Positions 1 to 5,467 of a DNA stretch of 11,012 bases are shown piece by piece. The stretch is from Phascolarctobacterium sp. Its GTDB lineage: Bacteria; Bacillota; Negativicutes; Acidaminococcales; Acidaminococcaceae. The number at the start of each line of letters is the position of its first letter. Within the stretch, counting starts at the first letter, position 1. The position numbers and the translations under genes are program-made. Below the pieces are notes generated by a model. That model ran no database searches. It saw nothing but the letters and a program-made list of their open reading frames with translations, and had not been told where the DNA came from. Location of the stretch: NCBI GenBank assembly GCA_016302525.1, contig JAEDNJ010000036.1:1-11012 (forward strand). Direction: 5' to 3'.

Positions 1-336
1 GGAGTCGAACCCCTGTCCGAAAATATTGCCATACAACTTTCTCCGAGCGCAGACGCCATATTTTATTTCACTTCCCAAGTGCCTAGCGACGGGCCCTCAG
101 GTTGCTATCCCTAAAATTTCCCTAACGTGCCACGGGAGAAGCACACAAGGTATCCTATATAGTGACCGCCCAGCCTCGCCTATAGGAGAAACTCAGTGAG
201 CGGGACCGCCCTTAGGCAGCCAGTGCGAATTCTTTGTTAGCGTTTATATTTAAACGTTTCCACCGTTTTACGTGCTGATGGAACCACGGCTCGCTTATCA
301 TACGTCACCTACCCCCGTCGAAACCAGTACACCCCC
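1..336 (-). ncRNA. ssrA: tmRNA (transfer-messenger RNA), 3' end cut by window edge
   Basis: tmRNA rescues stalled ribosomes: it is charged with alanine, then switches translation to its own short reading frame, tagging the unfinished protein for proteolysis. Read on the minus strand, the 5' end begins near 336 with GGGGGTGTACTGG followed by TTTCGACGGGG, the conserved start of the tRNA-like domain. The minus-strand sequence at positions 17-1 gives AGGGGTTCGACTCC, the T-arm and T-loop near the 3' end. The tag frame lies at 212-241. The remaining T-stem, the acceptor strand and CCA would lie to the left of position 1, so about 15-20 nucleotides are missing. The total length of about 350 is normal for a one-piece bacterial tmRNA. 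The 5' end is judged from the conserved start and could be off by one or two bases. Confidence 0.95.
212..241 (-). other. tmRNA tag-peptide reading frame
   Basis: On the minus strand the resume codon is GCT at 241-239 and the frame reads ANKEFALAA followed by TAA at 214-212. The terminal ALAA is the usual degron recognised by ClpXP-type proteases. The bases just upstream, ATATAAAC, resemble the region before the resume codon in other tmRNAs (E. coli has ATAGTC). The tag is nine residues, one shorter than the ten-residue ANDENYALAA of E. coli. Confidence 0.9.
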
Positions 337-345
337 GGCTGAAAG

Positions 346-414
346 TAGATGCCAAGCATCTATGGAATTGTTTGGTAATCGCACCGTACCTAGAATATTG
401 AGCAACATAGTTGC
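346..414 (-). other. Two small hairpins in the tmRNA precursor leader
   Basis: The leader upstream of the mature tmRNA holds two perfect short inverted repeats. One is GCAAC-3-GTTGC (402-414); the other is TAGATGC-3-GCATCTA (346-362), seven base pairs with a three-base loop only ten bases from the mature 5' end. Neither is followed by a run of T, so they are not terminators. They could help processing or simply be leader structure; no function is known to me. Confidence 0.5.
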
Positions 415-429
415 CCGTCTTTAGGTGCT

Positions 430-458
430 ATTTTATCACCATAAGGTCAAAAAGTCAA
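430..458 (-). promoter_or_regulatory. Promoter of the tmRNA gene
   Basis: On the minus strand a -35 box TTGACT (458-453) is separated by exactly 17 bases from a -10 box TAAAAT (435-430). Transcription should start near 424, giving a precursor leader of about 87 nucleotides before the mature 5' end at about 336. That leader is presumably removed by RNase P. Confidence 0.8.
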
Positions 459-622
459 GTGATTTTTAGCTTGTTATTTTTCCCTCTGTTTTTTTGTTTT
501 CAGAGAAAATTATAAAAGGGAGAGCGCGTGTAAGCACTGTGCCTAAAACACATAGGCTAGCGAGCAGAATAATTTCTTCTTTAATACTTCATGTTAATGT
601 GGTACGTTTAGCAAAACTGTGG
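459..622. other. Intergenic stretch without a supported gene
   Basis: Between the tmRNA promoter and the promoter of the AEC transporter I see AT-rich sequence with no open frame that has a ribosome site. A weak inverted repeat GCCTA-7-TAGGC lies at 541-557. The T-rich stretch at 476-501 has CTCTG/CAGAG arms, but the loop is too long and T-rich for a convincing terminator. Confidence 0.5.
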
Positions 623-628
623 TATACT
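600..628 (+). promoter_or_regulatory. Extended -10 promoter ahead of the AEC transporter
   Basis: TGG immediately followed by TATACT (620-628) forms an extended -10 element. The sequence 17 bases upstream (600-605, TGGTAC) is a poor -35 box, which an extended -10 can tolerate. Transcription would start near 635 and leave a leader of about 105 bases before the ATG at 740. Confidence 0.5.
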
Positions 629-668
629 AATAAGATGTTTAGTGAGCTAAGTTAAATTTGCTCAACAT

Positions 669-721
669 TGCTTTGCTTTAGGAGGGAGGCTATAGAGCAA
701 AGAGCATAAGCTTTGCTTTTT
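669..721 (+). promoter_or_regulatory. Possible attenuator: two competing hairpins in the AEC transporter leader
   Basis: AGCAAAG (696-702) can pair with CTTTGCT (711-717), making a hairpin directly followed by TTTTT (717-721), as in an intrinsic terminator. The same AGCAAA (696-701) can instead pair with TTTGCT (672-677), extended by TGC (669-671) with GCA (704-706). In that second fold a strong ribosome-site-like run, GGAGGGAGG (681-689), sits in the loop. The two folds exclude each other. I recognise no known riboswitch or T-box motif here, and the stems are short, so this is a hypothesis. Confidence 0.35.
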
Positions 722-739
722 GCTTAGTAGCGGAAATAT

Positions 740-1663
740 ATGCTTTCAATTATTTTGGCTAAGAAAATTTTATCACTGTTTATTATCATGCTTATGAGCA
801 TGACTCTGGTACGCATGAAGATTGTTAAGGCTTCAGATAGTAAAATCATGTCAATTTTGCTGCTATACCTATTCTTTCCCTGCGTTATTTTAGAGTCATT
901 TCAAATTGAGCTGACACCTGAAATCAAGCATGGCATGCTTCTAAGTATGGGGGCTGCCGTGGTCGTACAGATTTTAGTGTTGGTTCTGAGCATTTCTTTA
1001 AAGAATCTGTTGCACTTAAATGCGGTGGAGCAATGCTCTATTACCTATTCTAACGCTGGTAATTTGATTATTCCCTTAGTCATTTCTGTGCTTGGACCAG
1101 AGTGGGTTATTTATTCCAGCAGCTTTTTGGTAGTGCAGCTGGTACTGTTTTGGACACACATGAAGTCGGTTATGGCAAGGGAAACGCACATTGACCTTAA
1201 AGCCATTTTTACTAATGCTAATATGATTGCCATTTTCATAGGCACGGTGCTGATGTTTACGGGCTGGCGTTTTCCTGTTCCTGTTAATGATGCCCTACAT
1301 TCCCTAGGTGTAGTTATTGGTCCGGCTGCAATGATTATTGCGGGTATGCTCTTAGGTAACATGAGCTGGGAAAAAATCAGGAGCTATAAGCGGGTGCCGC
1401 TGGTGGCCTTTTTGCGCTTGATCGTTATGCCTATGGCAGTGCTGCTGTTTTTAAAGTATAGTGGTATAGCGAGCTTTTCGCCTCAGGGAGAGACTATTTT
1501 GTTGATTACCCTGCTGGCTACGGCAACTCCTTCTGCTACAACCTGTGTAAGCATGGCTTCGCTTTTTGATAATCAGCCAGAATACGCTAGCGTTATTAAT
1601 GTGGTGACGGCAACCCTGTGTACTATCACTATGCCTGTTATTGTTTGGCTGTATCAGCTGTAA
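740..1663 (+). CDS. AEC (auxin efflux carrier) family membrane transporter
   Basis: The 307-residue product is a polytopic inner-membrane protein with about ten hydrophobic segments spread over its whole length and only short charged loops, as expected for the AEC/membrane transport family (PF03547). The N-terminal segment ends in a basic loop (VRMKIVKASDSK). Then come a Pro-containing helix (LFFPCVIL), the characteristic SNAGN motif at residues 104-108 followed by LIIPLV, and a C-terminal half with ATATPSATT and a final Pro-containing helix. Bacterial members export or import small organic acids such as malate or malonate, but the substrate cannot be read from sequence. The ATG at 740 is the first possible start, since a TAG lies at 728-730 in frame, yet its ribosome site is weak. 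The only strong Shine-Dalgarno-like run (681-689) is about 50 bases too far upstream. The gene appears to stand alone. Confidence 0.88.
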   Translation: MLSIILAKKILSLFIIMLMSMTLVRMKIVKASDSKIMSILLLYLFFPCVILESFQIELTPEIKHGMLLSMGAAVVVQILVLVLSISLKNLLHLNAVEQCSITYSNAGNLIIPLVISVLGPEWVIYSSSFLVVQLVLFWTHMKSVMARETHIDLKAIFTNANMIAIFIGTVLMFTGWRFPVPVNDALHSLGVVIGPAAMIIAGMLLGNMSWEKIRSYKRVPLVAFLRLIVMPMAVLLFLKYSGIASFSPQGETILLITLLATATPSATTCVSMASLFDNQPEYASVINVVTATLCTITMPVIVWLYQL

Positions 1664-1688
1664 TGCTTTGGCAAAGACAATGGCTGCA

Positions 1689-1731
1689 AGAGAAAATAAC
1701 CTTAAAAAGTTTCATGTTTAAGTTTTTCTCT
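1689..1731 (+). terminator. Weak AT-rich hairpin downstream of the AEC transporter
   Basis: AGAGAAAA (1689-1696) pairs with TTTTCTCT (1724-1731), and CTTAAA (1701-1706) with TTTAAG (1717-1722), across a small asymmetric internal loop. The stem is A/T-rich and the following sequence is not T-rich, although the 3' arm itself carries five Ts. It is the only candidate terminator between this gene and rubrerythrin. Confidence 0.35.
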
Positions 1732-1800
1732 AAATGAATAATGATTTTATGCTAGCATTCCTTCGCAATTAAAAATAAATAAAAAATCGTTAAGTTTTCA

Positions 1801-1830
1801 CTTTCATTTCAGTCTTATTTCTGTTATAAT
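1801..1830 (+). promoter_or_regulatory. Promoter of rubrerythrin (extended -10)
   Basis: A perfect -10 box TATAAT (1825-1830) is preceded by TGT (1822-1824), forming an extended -10. The -35 region (1801-1807, CTTTCAT) matches only weakly. The predicted start near 1837 coincides with a small perfect hairpin AGTGC-TAA-GCACT (1837-1849), which would place a stem-loop at the very 5' end of the mRNA. I see no clear PerR-type palindrome. Confidence 0.7.
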
Positions 1831-1873
1831 AGAGACAGTGCTAAGCACTATATTATTTTTGGAGGTATTTATC

Positions 1874-2410
1874 ATGTCTAAATATGCTGGTACTCAAACC
1901 GAGAAAAACTTACAAGCTGCTTTTGCAGGCGAATCTCAAGCTCGCAACAAATACACCTATTTTGCTTCTGTAGCAAAAAAAGAAGGCTATGAGCAAATCT
2001 CTGCTCTGTTCCTGAAAACTGCTGACAACGAAAAGGAACACGCTAAAATGTGGCTGAAGGAGCTGCAAGGCATTGGCAACACTGCTGCTAACCTGAAAGA
2101 TGCTGCTGAAGGCGAAAACTACGAATGGACCGATATGTATGAAGGCTTTGCTCAAACTGCTGATGCAGAGGGCTTCCCTGAATTAGCTGCAAAATTCCGT
2201 CTGGTAGCTGCTATCGAAAAGGCTCATGAAGAACGCTATCGCGCTCTGCTGAATAATGTTGAAACCAAGCAAGTATTCGAAAAGAGCGAAGTTAAGGTTT
2301 GGGAATGCCGTAACTGCGGTCATATCGTAGTTGGCACCAAGGCTCCTGAAATCTGCCCGACCTGTGCACATCCGCAATCCTTCTTTGAAGTAAGAGAAGT
2401 AAACTATTAA
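1874..2410 (+). CDS. rbr: Rubrerythrin
   Basis: Rubrerythrin is a cytoplasmic non-haem iron protein that reduces hydrogen peroxide in anaerobes, taking electrons from rubredoxin or NAD(P)H-dependent donors. The 178-residue product has a ferritin-like four-helix domain (about 1-135) with di-iron ligand motifs: E20 in GESQAR, E53 and H56 in NEKEHA, E84 in NYEW, and E115/H118 in EKAH. A C-terminal rubredoxin domain carries C145-x2-C148 and C161-x2-C164, with the sequences ECRNCG and CPTC. This is the standard order and close to family length. The ATG at 1874 is chosen because GGAGG (1861-1865) sits just upstream; an upstream in-frame GTG at 1838 lies inside the 5' hairpin and lacks a ribosome site. 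The gene has its own promoter and a strong terminator and is followed by another rubredoxin-domain protein, which suggests a shared redox role. Confidence 0.96.
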   Translation: MSKYAGTQTEKNLQAAFAGESQARNKYTYFASVAKKEGYEQISALFLKTADNEKEHAKMWLKELQGIGNTAANLKDAAEGENYEWTDMYEGFAQTADAEGFPELAAKFRLVAAIEKAHEERYRALLNNVETKQVFEKSEVKVWECRNCGHIVVGTKAPEICPTCAHPQSFFEVREVNY

Positions 2411-2421
2411 TATCTAGACGA

Positions 2422-2475
2422 AAAGAGCTATTACATCAAAGCTGTTGCTGTGCATGTGATAGCTCTTTGTTTTTT
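2422..2475 (+). terminator. Intrinsic terminator after rubrerythrin
   Basis: AAAGAGCTATTACA (2422-2435) pairs with TGTGATAGCTCTTT (2455-2468) over fourteen positions with one G-U pair. After one G comes a run of six T (2470-2475). The 19-base loop is rather large. Only about 20 bases separate the end of this element from the ribosome site of the next gene. Confidence 0.85.
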
Positions 2476-2508
2476 AGGCTGCAAAAAAACTGTTGGGGAG
2501 GAAAGACA

Positions 2509-3915
2509 ATGAAGGTATATAAGTGTAGTGTTTGTGGTTTTATTTTTGATGAGGCAAAGGAAGGCTCTAGCTTTGCAGATGTGCAGGCTTGTCCTCTGTG
2601 CAAGGCTCCAAGAGAAAAATTCGTTGAGGTTGTAGAAGAGGCTGCACCAGAGCCAAAGGCTGTAGAAGCAAAGCCTGCTGCTCCTGCGCTAAATTTACAA
2701 TATCCTGCAGACACCCGCAAGGATGATGCTCAATATAGATATTTTAAGGAGATTCACGAGATGGCCGTTACCGGCAAATCCGTGAGCGGTGCTATGGGCA
2801 CGCTTATGCCCATGCCTAATTGGGATGATATTCTCATTTTAGGTGCACAGCTGAATCCGCAGCCGTTGAATGACCACGACCCTGTTATTACTACCACTGT
2901 CATTGGCAAGAATGCTAAGCGACCCATGGTACTAGACAGCCCTGTATATATTTCGCATATGTCCTTTGGCGCTTTGTCTAAGGAAACTAAGGTAGCTTTA
3001 GCAAAGGGCTCTGCTATGGCAAGAACTGCTATGTGCAGTGGCGAGGGCGGCATGCTGCCAGAGGAAAAGGCTGCTTCTCACAAGTATATCTTCGAGTATA
3101 TCCCCAATCTCTACAGCGTAACAGACGAAAATCTGCGCAATTCTGATGCTATCGAAATTAAAATTGGCCAGGGCACTAAGCCGGGTATGGGCGGACATCT
3201 GCCAGGTGGCAAGGTTACTCCGGACATTGCAGCTATGCGTGGCAAAAAGGTGGGTGAGGACATCCTCAGTCCTTCCAAGTTCCCCAATATCAACAGCAAA
3301 GAGGATTTGAAGGCTTTGGTTGAAGAGCTGCGCCAACGCAGTGACGGTCGCCCCATTGGTATCAAGATTGCTGCTGGCCGCATTGAAAGAGATTTAGAGT
3401 ATTGCGTTTTTGCTGAGCCCGATTTTATCACTATTGATGGTCGTGGCGGCGCTACGGGTTCCTCTCCTGCAATCCTGCGTGAAGCAACCACTGTTCCTAC
3501 TATTTATGCTCTCTACAGAGCAAGAAAATACCTTGATTCTGTTAAGTCTGATATTGAGTTGGTTATCACTGGCGGCTTAAGAGTTTCTGCAGATTTTGCT
3601 AAGGCCATTGCCATGGGTGCGGATGCTATTGCTATTGCTTCTGCTGCTCTGGTGGCTGCGGCTTGCCAGCAATATCGTATGTGTGGCTCTGGTCGCTGTC
3701 CTGTGGGCGTTGCTACTCAAGACCCTGAGCTCCGCGCGCGCCTGCACATTGAGGCAGCTGCTCAAAGAGTTGCGAACTATCTCATCTGCTCTAATAACGA
3801 GCTGAAAACCTATGCGCGCATTACTGGTCATACTAATATTCACGATTTGACTGTAGATGACCTTTGCACTATTAATAGAGAGATTTCTGAGTTTACCAAT
3901 ATTCGTCATGCTTAA
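2509..3915 (+). CDS. Rubredoxin domain fused to glutamate synthase-type FMN/3Fe-4S domain
   Basis: The 468-residue product begins with a small rubredoxin-like iron site: C6-x2-C9 (YKCSVCGF) and C28-x2-C31 (CPLC). The 18-residue gap between the pairs is shorter than in free rubredoxins. An Ala/Glu/Pro-rich linker (about 40-65) leads to a glutamate synthase central/FMN domain (PF01645 type). Visible in order are GEGG at 178-181, DGRGGATG at 310-317, GGL at 355-357, and the 3Fe-4S motif C386-x5-C392-x4-C397 within the GltB-like run CGSGRCPVGVATQ. There is no N-terminal class II glutaminase domain, so it is not a complete GltB. Such stand-alone GltS-domain proteins are usually annotated as glutamate synthase-related, with unproven reactions. 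The ATG at 2509 follows GGGGAGG (2495-2501); the frame stays open upstream to 2467, but no ribosome site precedes that point. Its position after rubrerythrin suggests electron transfer in redox defence, as inference only. Confidence 0.88.
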   Translation: MKVYKCSVCGFIFDEAKEGSSFADVQACPLCKAPREKFVEVVEEAAPEPKAVEAKPAAPALNLQYPADTRKDDAQYRYFKEIHEMAVTGKSVSGAMGTLMPMPNWDDILILGAQLNPQPLNDHDPVITTTVIGKNAKRPMVLDSPVYISHMSFGALSKETKVALAKGSAMARTAMCSGEGGMLPEEKAASHKYIFEYIPNLYSVTDENLRNSDAIEIKIGQGTKPGMGGHLPGGKVTPDIAAMRGKKVGEDILSPSKFPNINSKEDLKALVEELRQRSDGRPIGIKIAAGRIERDLEYCVFAEPDFITIDGRGGATGSSPAILREATTVPTIYALYRARKYLDSVKSDIELVITGGLRVSADFAKAIAMGADAIAIASAALVAAACQQYRMCGSGRCPVGVATQDPELRARLHIEAAAQRVANYLICSNNELKTYARITGHTNIHDLTVDDLCTINREISEFTNIRHA

Positions 3916-3916
3916 G

Positions 3917-3958
3917 AAAAAATCCTAAGTCAGGCTTTTGCTTGGCTTAGGATTTTTT
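3917..3958. terminator. Bidirectional terminator between convergent genes
   Basis: AAAAAATCCTAAG (3917-3929) is the exact complement of CTTAGGATTTTTT (3946-3958). The stem continues inward through GTCAGGC/GCTTGGC with two G-U pairs to a TTTT loop (3936-3939). The T run serves the plus-strand rubredoxin-GltS gene, and the A run gives a T run on the other strand for the minus-strand acyltransferase. Confidence 0.92.
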
Positions 3959-3966
3959 GCTGATTA

Positions 3967-5097
3967 TTACTTACCCGTAAAGAGCAAATGGAGCAGCTTA
4001 GAGCGGGCAAAAAGCTTTTGCAGCAGCAGGCTGGCAAGGAGGGAGCTTAGCACTAAAAGCACATAGGTCAGCATACCCTTTTTGACGGTGATAACAATGC
4101 CGTGCCTGGTGTAGTATTTTATCATCAGGTCTAAAAAGAGTGGATGGATAAAGTACATGAGCATAGAGTTTTTAGCTAAGAGGCTGATGGTTTTTGTTAC
4201 GACATTAGGCGTATTCTCGTAGCGCAGCAGCAGGGCGCAAAAGCCCCAAATACTGCCAATGGTGTAAATAAGCCCTTGAGGGCTGAGCTGATGATAGGTG
4301 AAGGCAAGAGAGAGCAGGTCGTAATGCTCTTGCGTAAAGGAGTAGTAAGCACTGCCTTCGATATAGATAATAGAAGCTAGATAGAAGGCGAGAACAGCAT
4401 AGAAGTGCTTCTGTAGCAGCTCCTTAACCCTAGCCCAATAAAGGGCCATAAGGCCACCCATGAGATAGATGAAAAGATAATAAAATGGCACATAGTTGAG
4501 ACGAAAAACATAAAGGTTTTTCCAAAGCGCAGGCCAGCTCTCCGGATTAAGCGGGTTGTGGCTTGAAAAATAGAAAAGAACTAGCTGAAGCAGAAAAATG
4601 ACTCCCATGCAGAGGGGAATACTAGTACTGAGGATAAAGCTCATCAGCTTACGCCACAGTGGCTGGGTTAGATAAAAAACGAGGAGAATTACCATAAAAT
4701 ATAGATGGTAGCAGCTCAGACCAAAGCCGAGCAGAAAAAGCTGTTCAGCAGGAGCTAGAGCCAGATAACCCAGCGTGAGCCAAAAGTAGAGCTGGTAAAA
4801 AATACTCCAGCTTAGATAGGGAAGCCCTGCACTTTTGAGCCGCTTAGGTAAAAAGTCTCGGTAGGAAAAGCTGTCAACCGCTGCTTTATGCTGGGCGAGC
4901 GCTAAGAGATAGCTATCCTTGCTAAAGAGGCCAAAGCCAGAAACAAAGAAGAAGGCGGGCACGCTATAGCGAGAAAGCACCTCTAGCAGAGTATAGAACC
5001 AAAAGCTGTTGCTTGATAGGGAAATAGAGCCTACATGAATGGCAATAACTCCCAAGAGGCACAGACCGCGAAGATTGTCGATAATTTGATTGCGCAT
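3967..5097 (-). CDS. Membrane acyltransferase, acyltransferase 3 family
   Basis: The 376-residue product is an integral membrane protein with about ten hydrophobic segments and fits the acyltransferase 3 family (PF01757), whose members O-acylate (often O-acetylate) cell-surface sugars and other exported molecules. The N-terminal signature is visible: D7 and R10 in DNLRGLCLLG, and H21 in the first membrane helix (IAIHVG), the probable catalytic histidine. A second motif, RYSVPAFFFVSGF, lies at about 43-55, and a basic cytoplasmic loop follows (LPKRLKSAGLPYL). A late YFIHPLFLDL segment is also typical. The acceptor cannot be predicted, and no polysaccharide or lipid genes lie nearby. ATG at 5097 is the only in-frame start near a ribosome site; AGGAGG (5127-5122) is 24 bases away, with a hairpin in between. 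The gene appears monocistronic, convergent with the GltS-type gene and divergent from the pyr operon. Confidence 0.87.
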   Translation of the reverse strand: MRNQIIDNLRGLCLLGVIAIHVGSISLSSNSFWFYTLLEVLSRYSVPAFFFVSGFGLFSKDSYLLALAQHKAAVDSFSYRDFLPKRLKSAGLPYLSWSIFYQLYFWLTLGYLALAPAEQLFLLGFGLSCYHLYFMVILLVFYLTQPLWRKLMSFILSTSIPLCMGVIFLLQLVLFYFSSHNPLNPESWPALWKNLYVFRLNYVPFYYLFIYLMGGLMALYWARVKELLQKHFYAVLAFYLASIIYIEGSAYYSFTQEHYDLLSLAFTYHQLSPQGLIYTIGSIWGFCALLLRYENTPNVVTKTISLLAKNSMLMYFIHPLFLDLMIKYYTRHGIVITVKKGMLTYVLLVLSSLLASLLLQKLFARSKLLHLLFTGK

Positions 5098-5127
5098 ATT
5101 AGTGTTACGCCTTAAGAGGCGCCTCCT
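5098..5127 (-). promoter_or_regulatory. Ribosome site separated from the start codon by a hairpin
   Basis: On the minus strand AGGAGG (5127-5122) is immediately followed by a stem-loop CGCCT-CTTA-AGGCG (5121-5108), then ten bases, then the ATG at 5097. Linear spacing is 24 bases, too far for normal initiation. Folding the hairpin brings the Shine-Dalgarno to about ten bases from the ATG. The palindrome GAGGCGCCTC also overlaps the Shine-Dalgarno and could compete with this fold. Confidence 0.5.
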
Positions 5128-5161
5128 ATAAATAGTAGCTAAGCTAATTTTTGCTCCTGCT

Positions 5162-5167
5162 ATTATA
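5162..5167 (-). promoter_or_regulatory. Likely -10 box of the acyltransferase gene
   Basis: A perfect TATAAT is read on the minus strand at 5167-5162, about 65 bases before the start codon and upstream of the ribosome site. No good -35 box is found at 16-18 bases upstream, so promoter strength is uncertain. Confidence 0.5.
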
Positions 5168-5220
5168 CACCACGAGAGCCAAATATACTAGGGCAAGCTT
5201 TGTATACATGGCTTTTTTGC

Positions 5221-5249
5221 TTGACTATTGTAGATATAAGATGTAGAAT
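5221..5249 (+). promoter_or_regulatory. Promoter of the pyr operon
   Basis: A -35 box TTGACT (5221-5226) and a -10 box TAGAAT (5244-5249) are separated by exactly 17 bases. Transcription should start near 5256, just ahead of the PyrR attenuator, leaving a leader of about 210 bases before pyrB. Confidence 0.75.
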
Positions 5250-5267
5250 AGTTAAAGTAAGCTTAGT

Positions 5268-5299
5268 ACCTTTAAACTAGTCCCGTGAGACTCTAAGGT
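5268..5299 (+). promoter_or_regulatory. PyrR-binding anti-antiterminator stem-loop
   Basis: AGTCCCGTGAGACT (5279-5292) agrees at all but one defined position with the PyrR RNA consensus as I recall it (ARUCCNGNGAGGYU). It closes as AGTC/GACT. A lower stem ACCTT (5268-5272) with AAGGT (5295-5299) sits across an internal loop, the architecture of B. subtilis-type PyrR binding loops. UMP- or UTP-bound PyrR would stabilise this fold and so favour termination. Confidence 0.85.
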
Positions 5300-5366
5300 T
5301 TTTCTTGCAATGATGTAATCAAGGGCCTTCCTGTACCCCGCGGGTGCTGGATGGCTTTTTTTATTG
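5295..5366 (+). terminator. pyr operon attenuator: antiterminator overlapping a terminator
   Basis: The terminator hairpin runs from GCCTTCC (5325-5331) through GTACCC (5333-5338), loop CGC, GGGTGC (5342-5347) and GGATGGC (5349-5355), with two T-T mismatches and one G-U pair. The T run starts right after it (5355-5362). An alternative fold pairs AAGG (5295-5298) with CCTT (5326-5329) and CTTG (5304-5307) with CAAG (5320-5323), which breaks the terminator. Because AAGG is also one arm of the PyrR-binding stem, the three structures form the classic switch: high pyrimidine nucleotide favours PyrR binding and termination. From 5367 to the pyrB ribosome site I see only AT-rich leader. Confidence 0.82.
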
Positions 5367-5467
5367 CCTTTTGCTAGGCTTAGATAATTGTAATTTATAC
5401 TTCTGCTGCTAAAGTGGATAGTTAAACGCCTAATTTTTTAAGGGAATCATATTAAGGAGGTTTATAC

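Noticed and set aside
476..525. Terminator between the tmRNA promoter and the AEC gene
   Set aside because: The CTCTG/CAGAG arms are only five pairs with a long T-rich loop and no T tail after the 3' arm.
635..739. T-box or known riboswitch in the AEC transporter leader
   Set aside because: I find no T-box core motif and no conserved riboswitch core that I recognise; only short competing stems.
1838..1873. Upstream GTG start adding twelve residues to rubrerythrin
   Set aside because: It lies in the 5' hairpin next to the predicted transcription start and has no ribosome site. ATG at 1874 has a proper GGAGG and gives the standard N-terminus.
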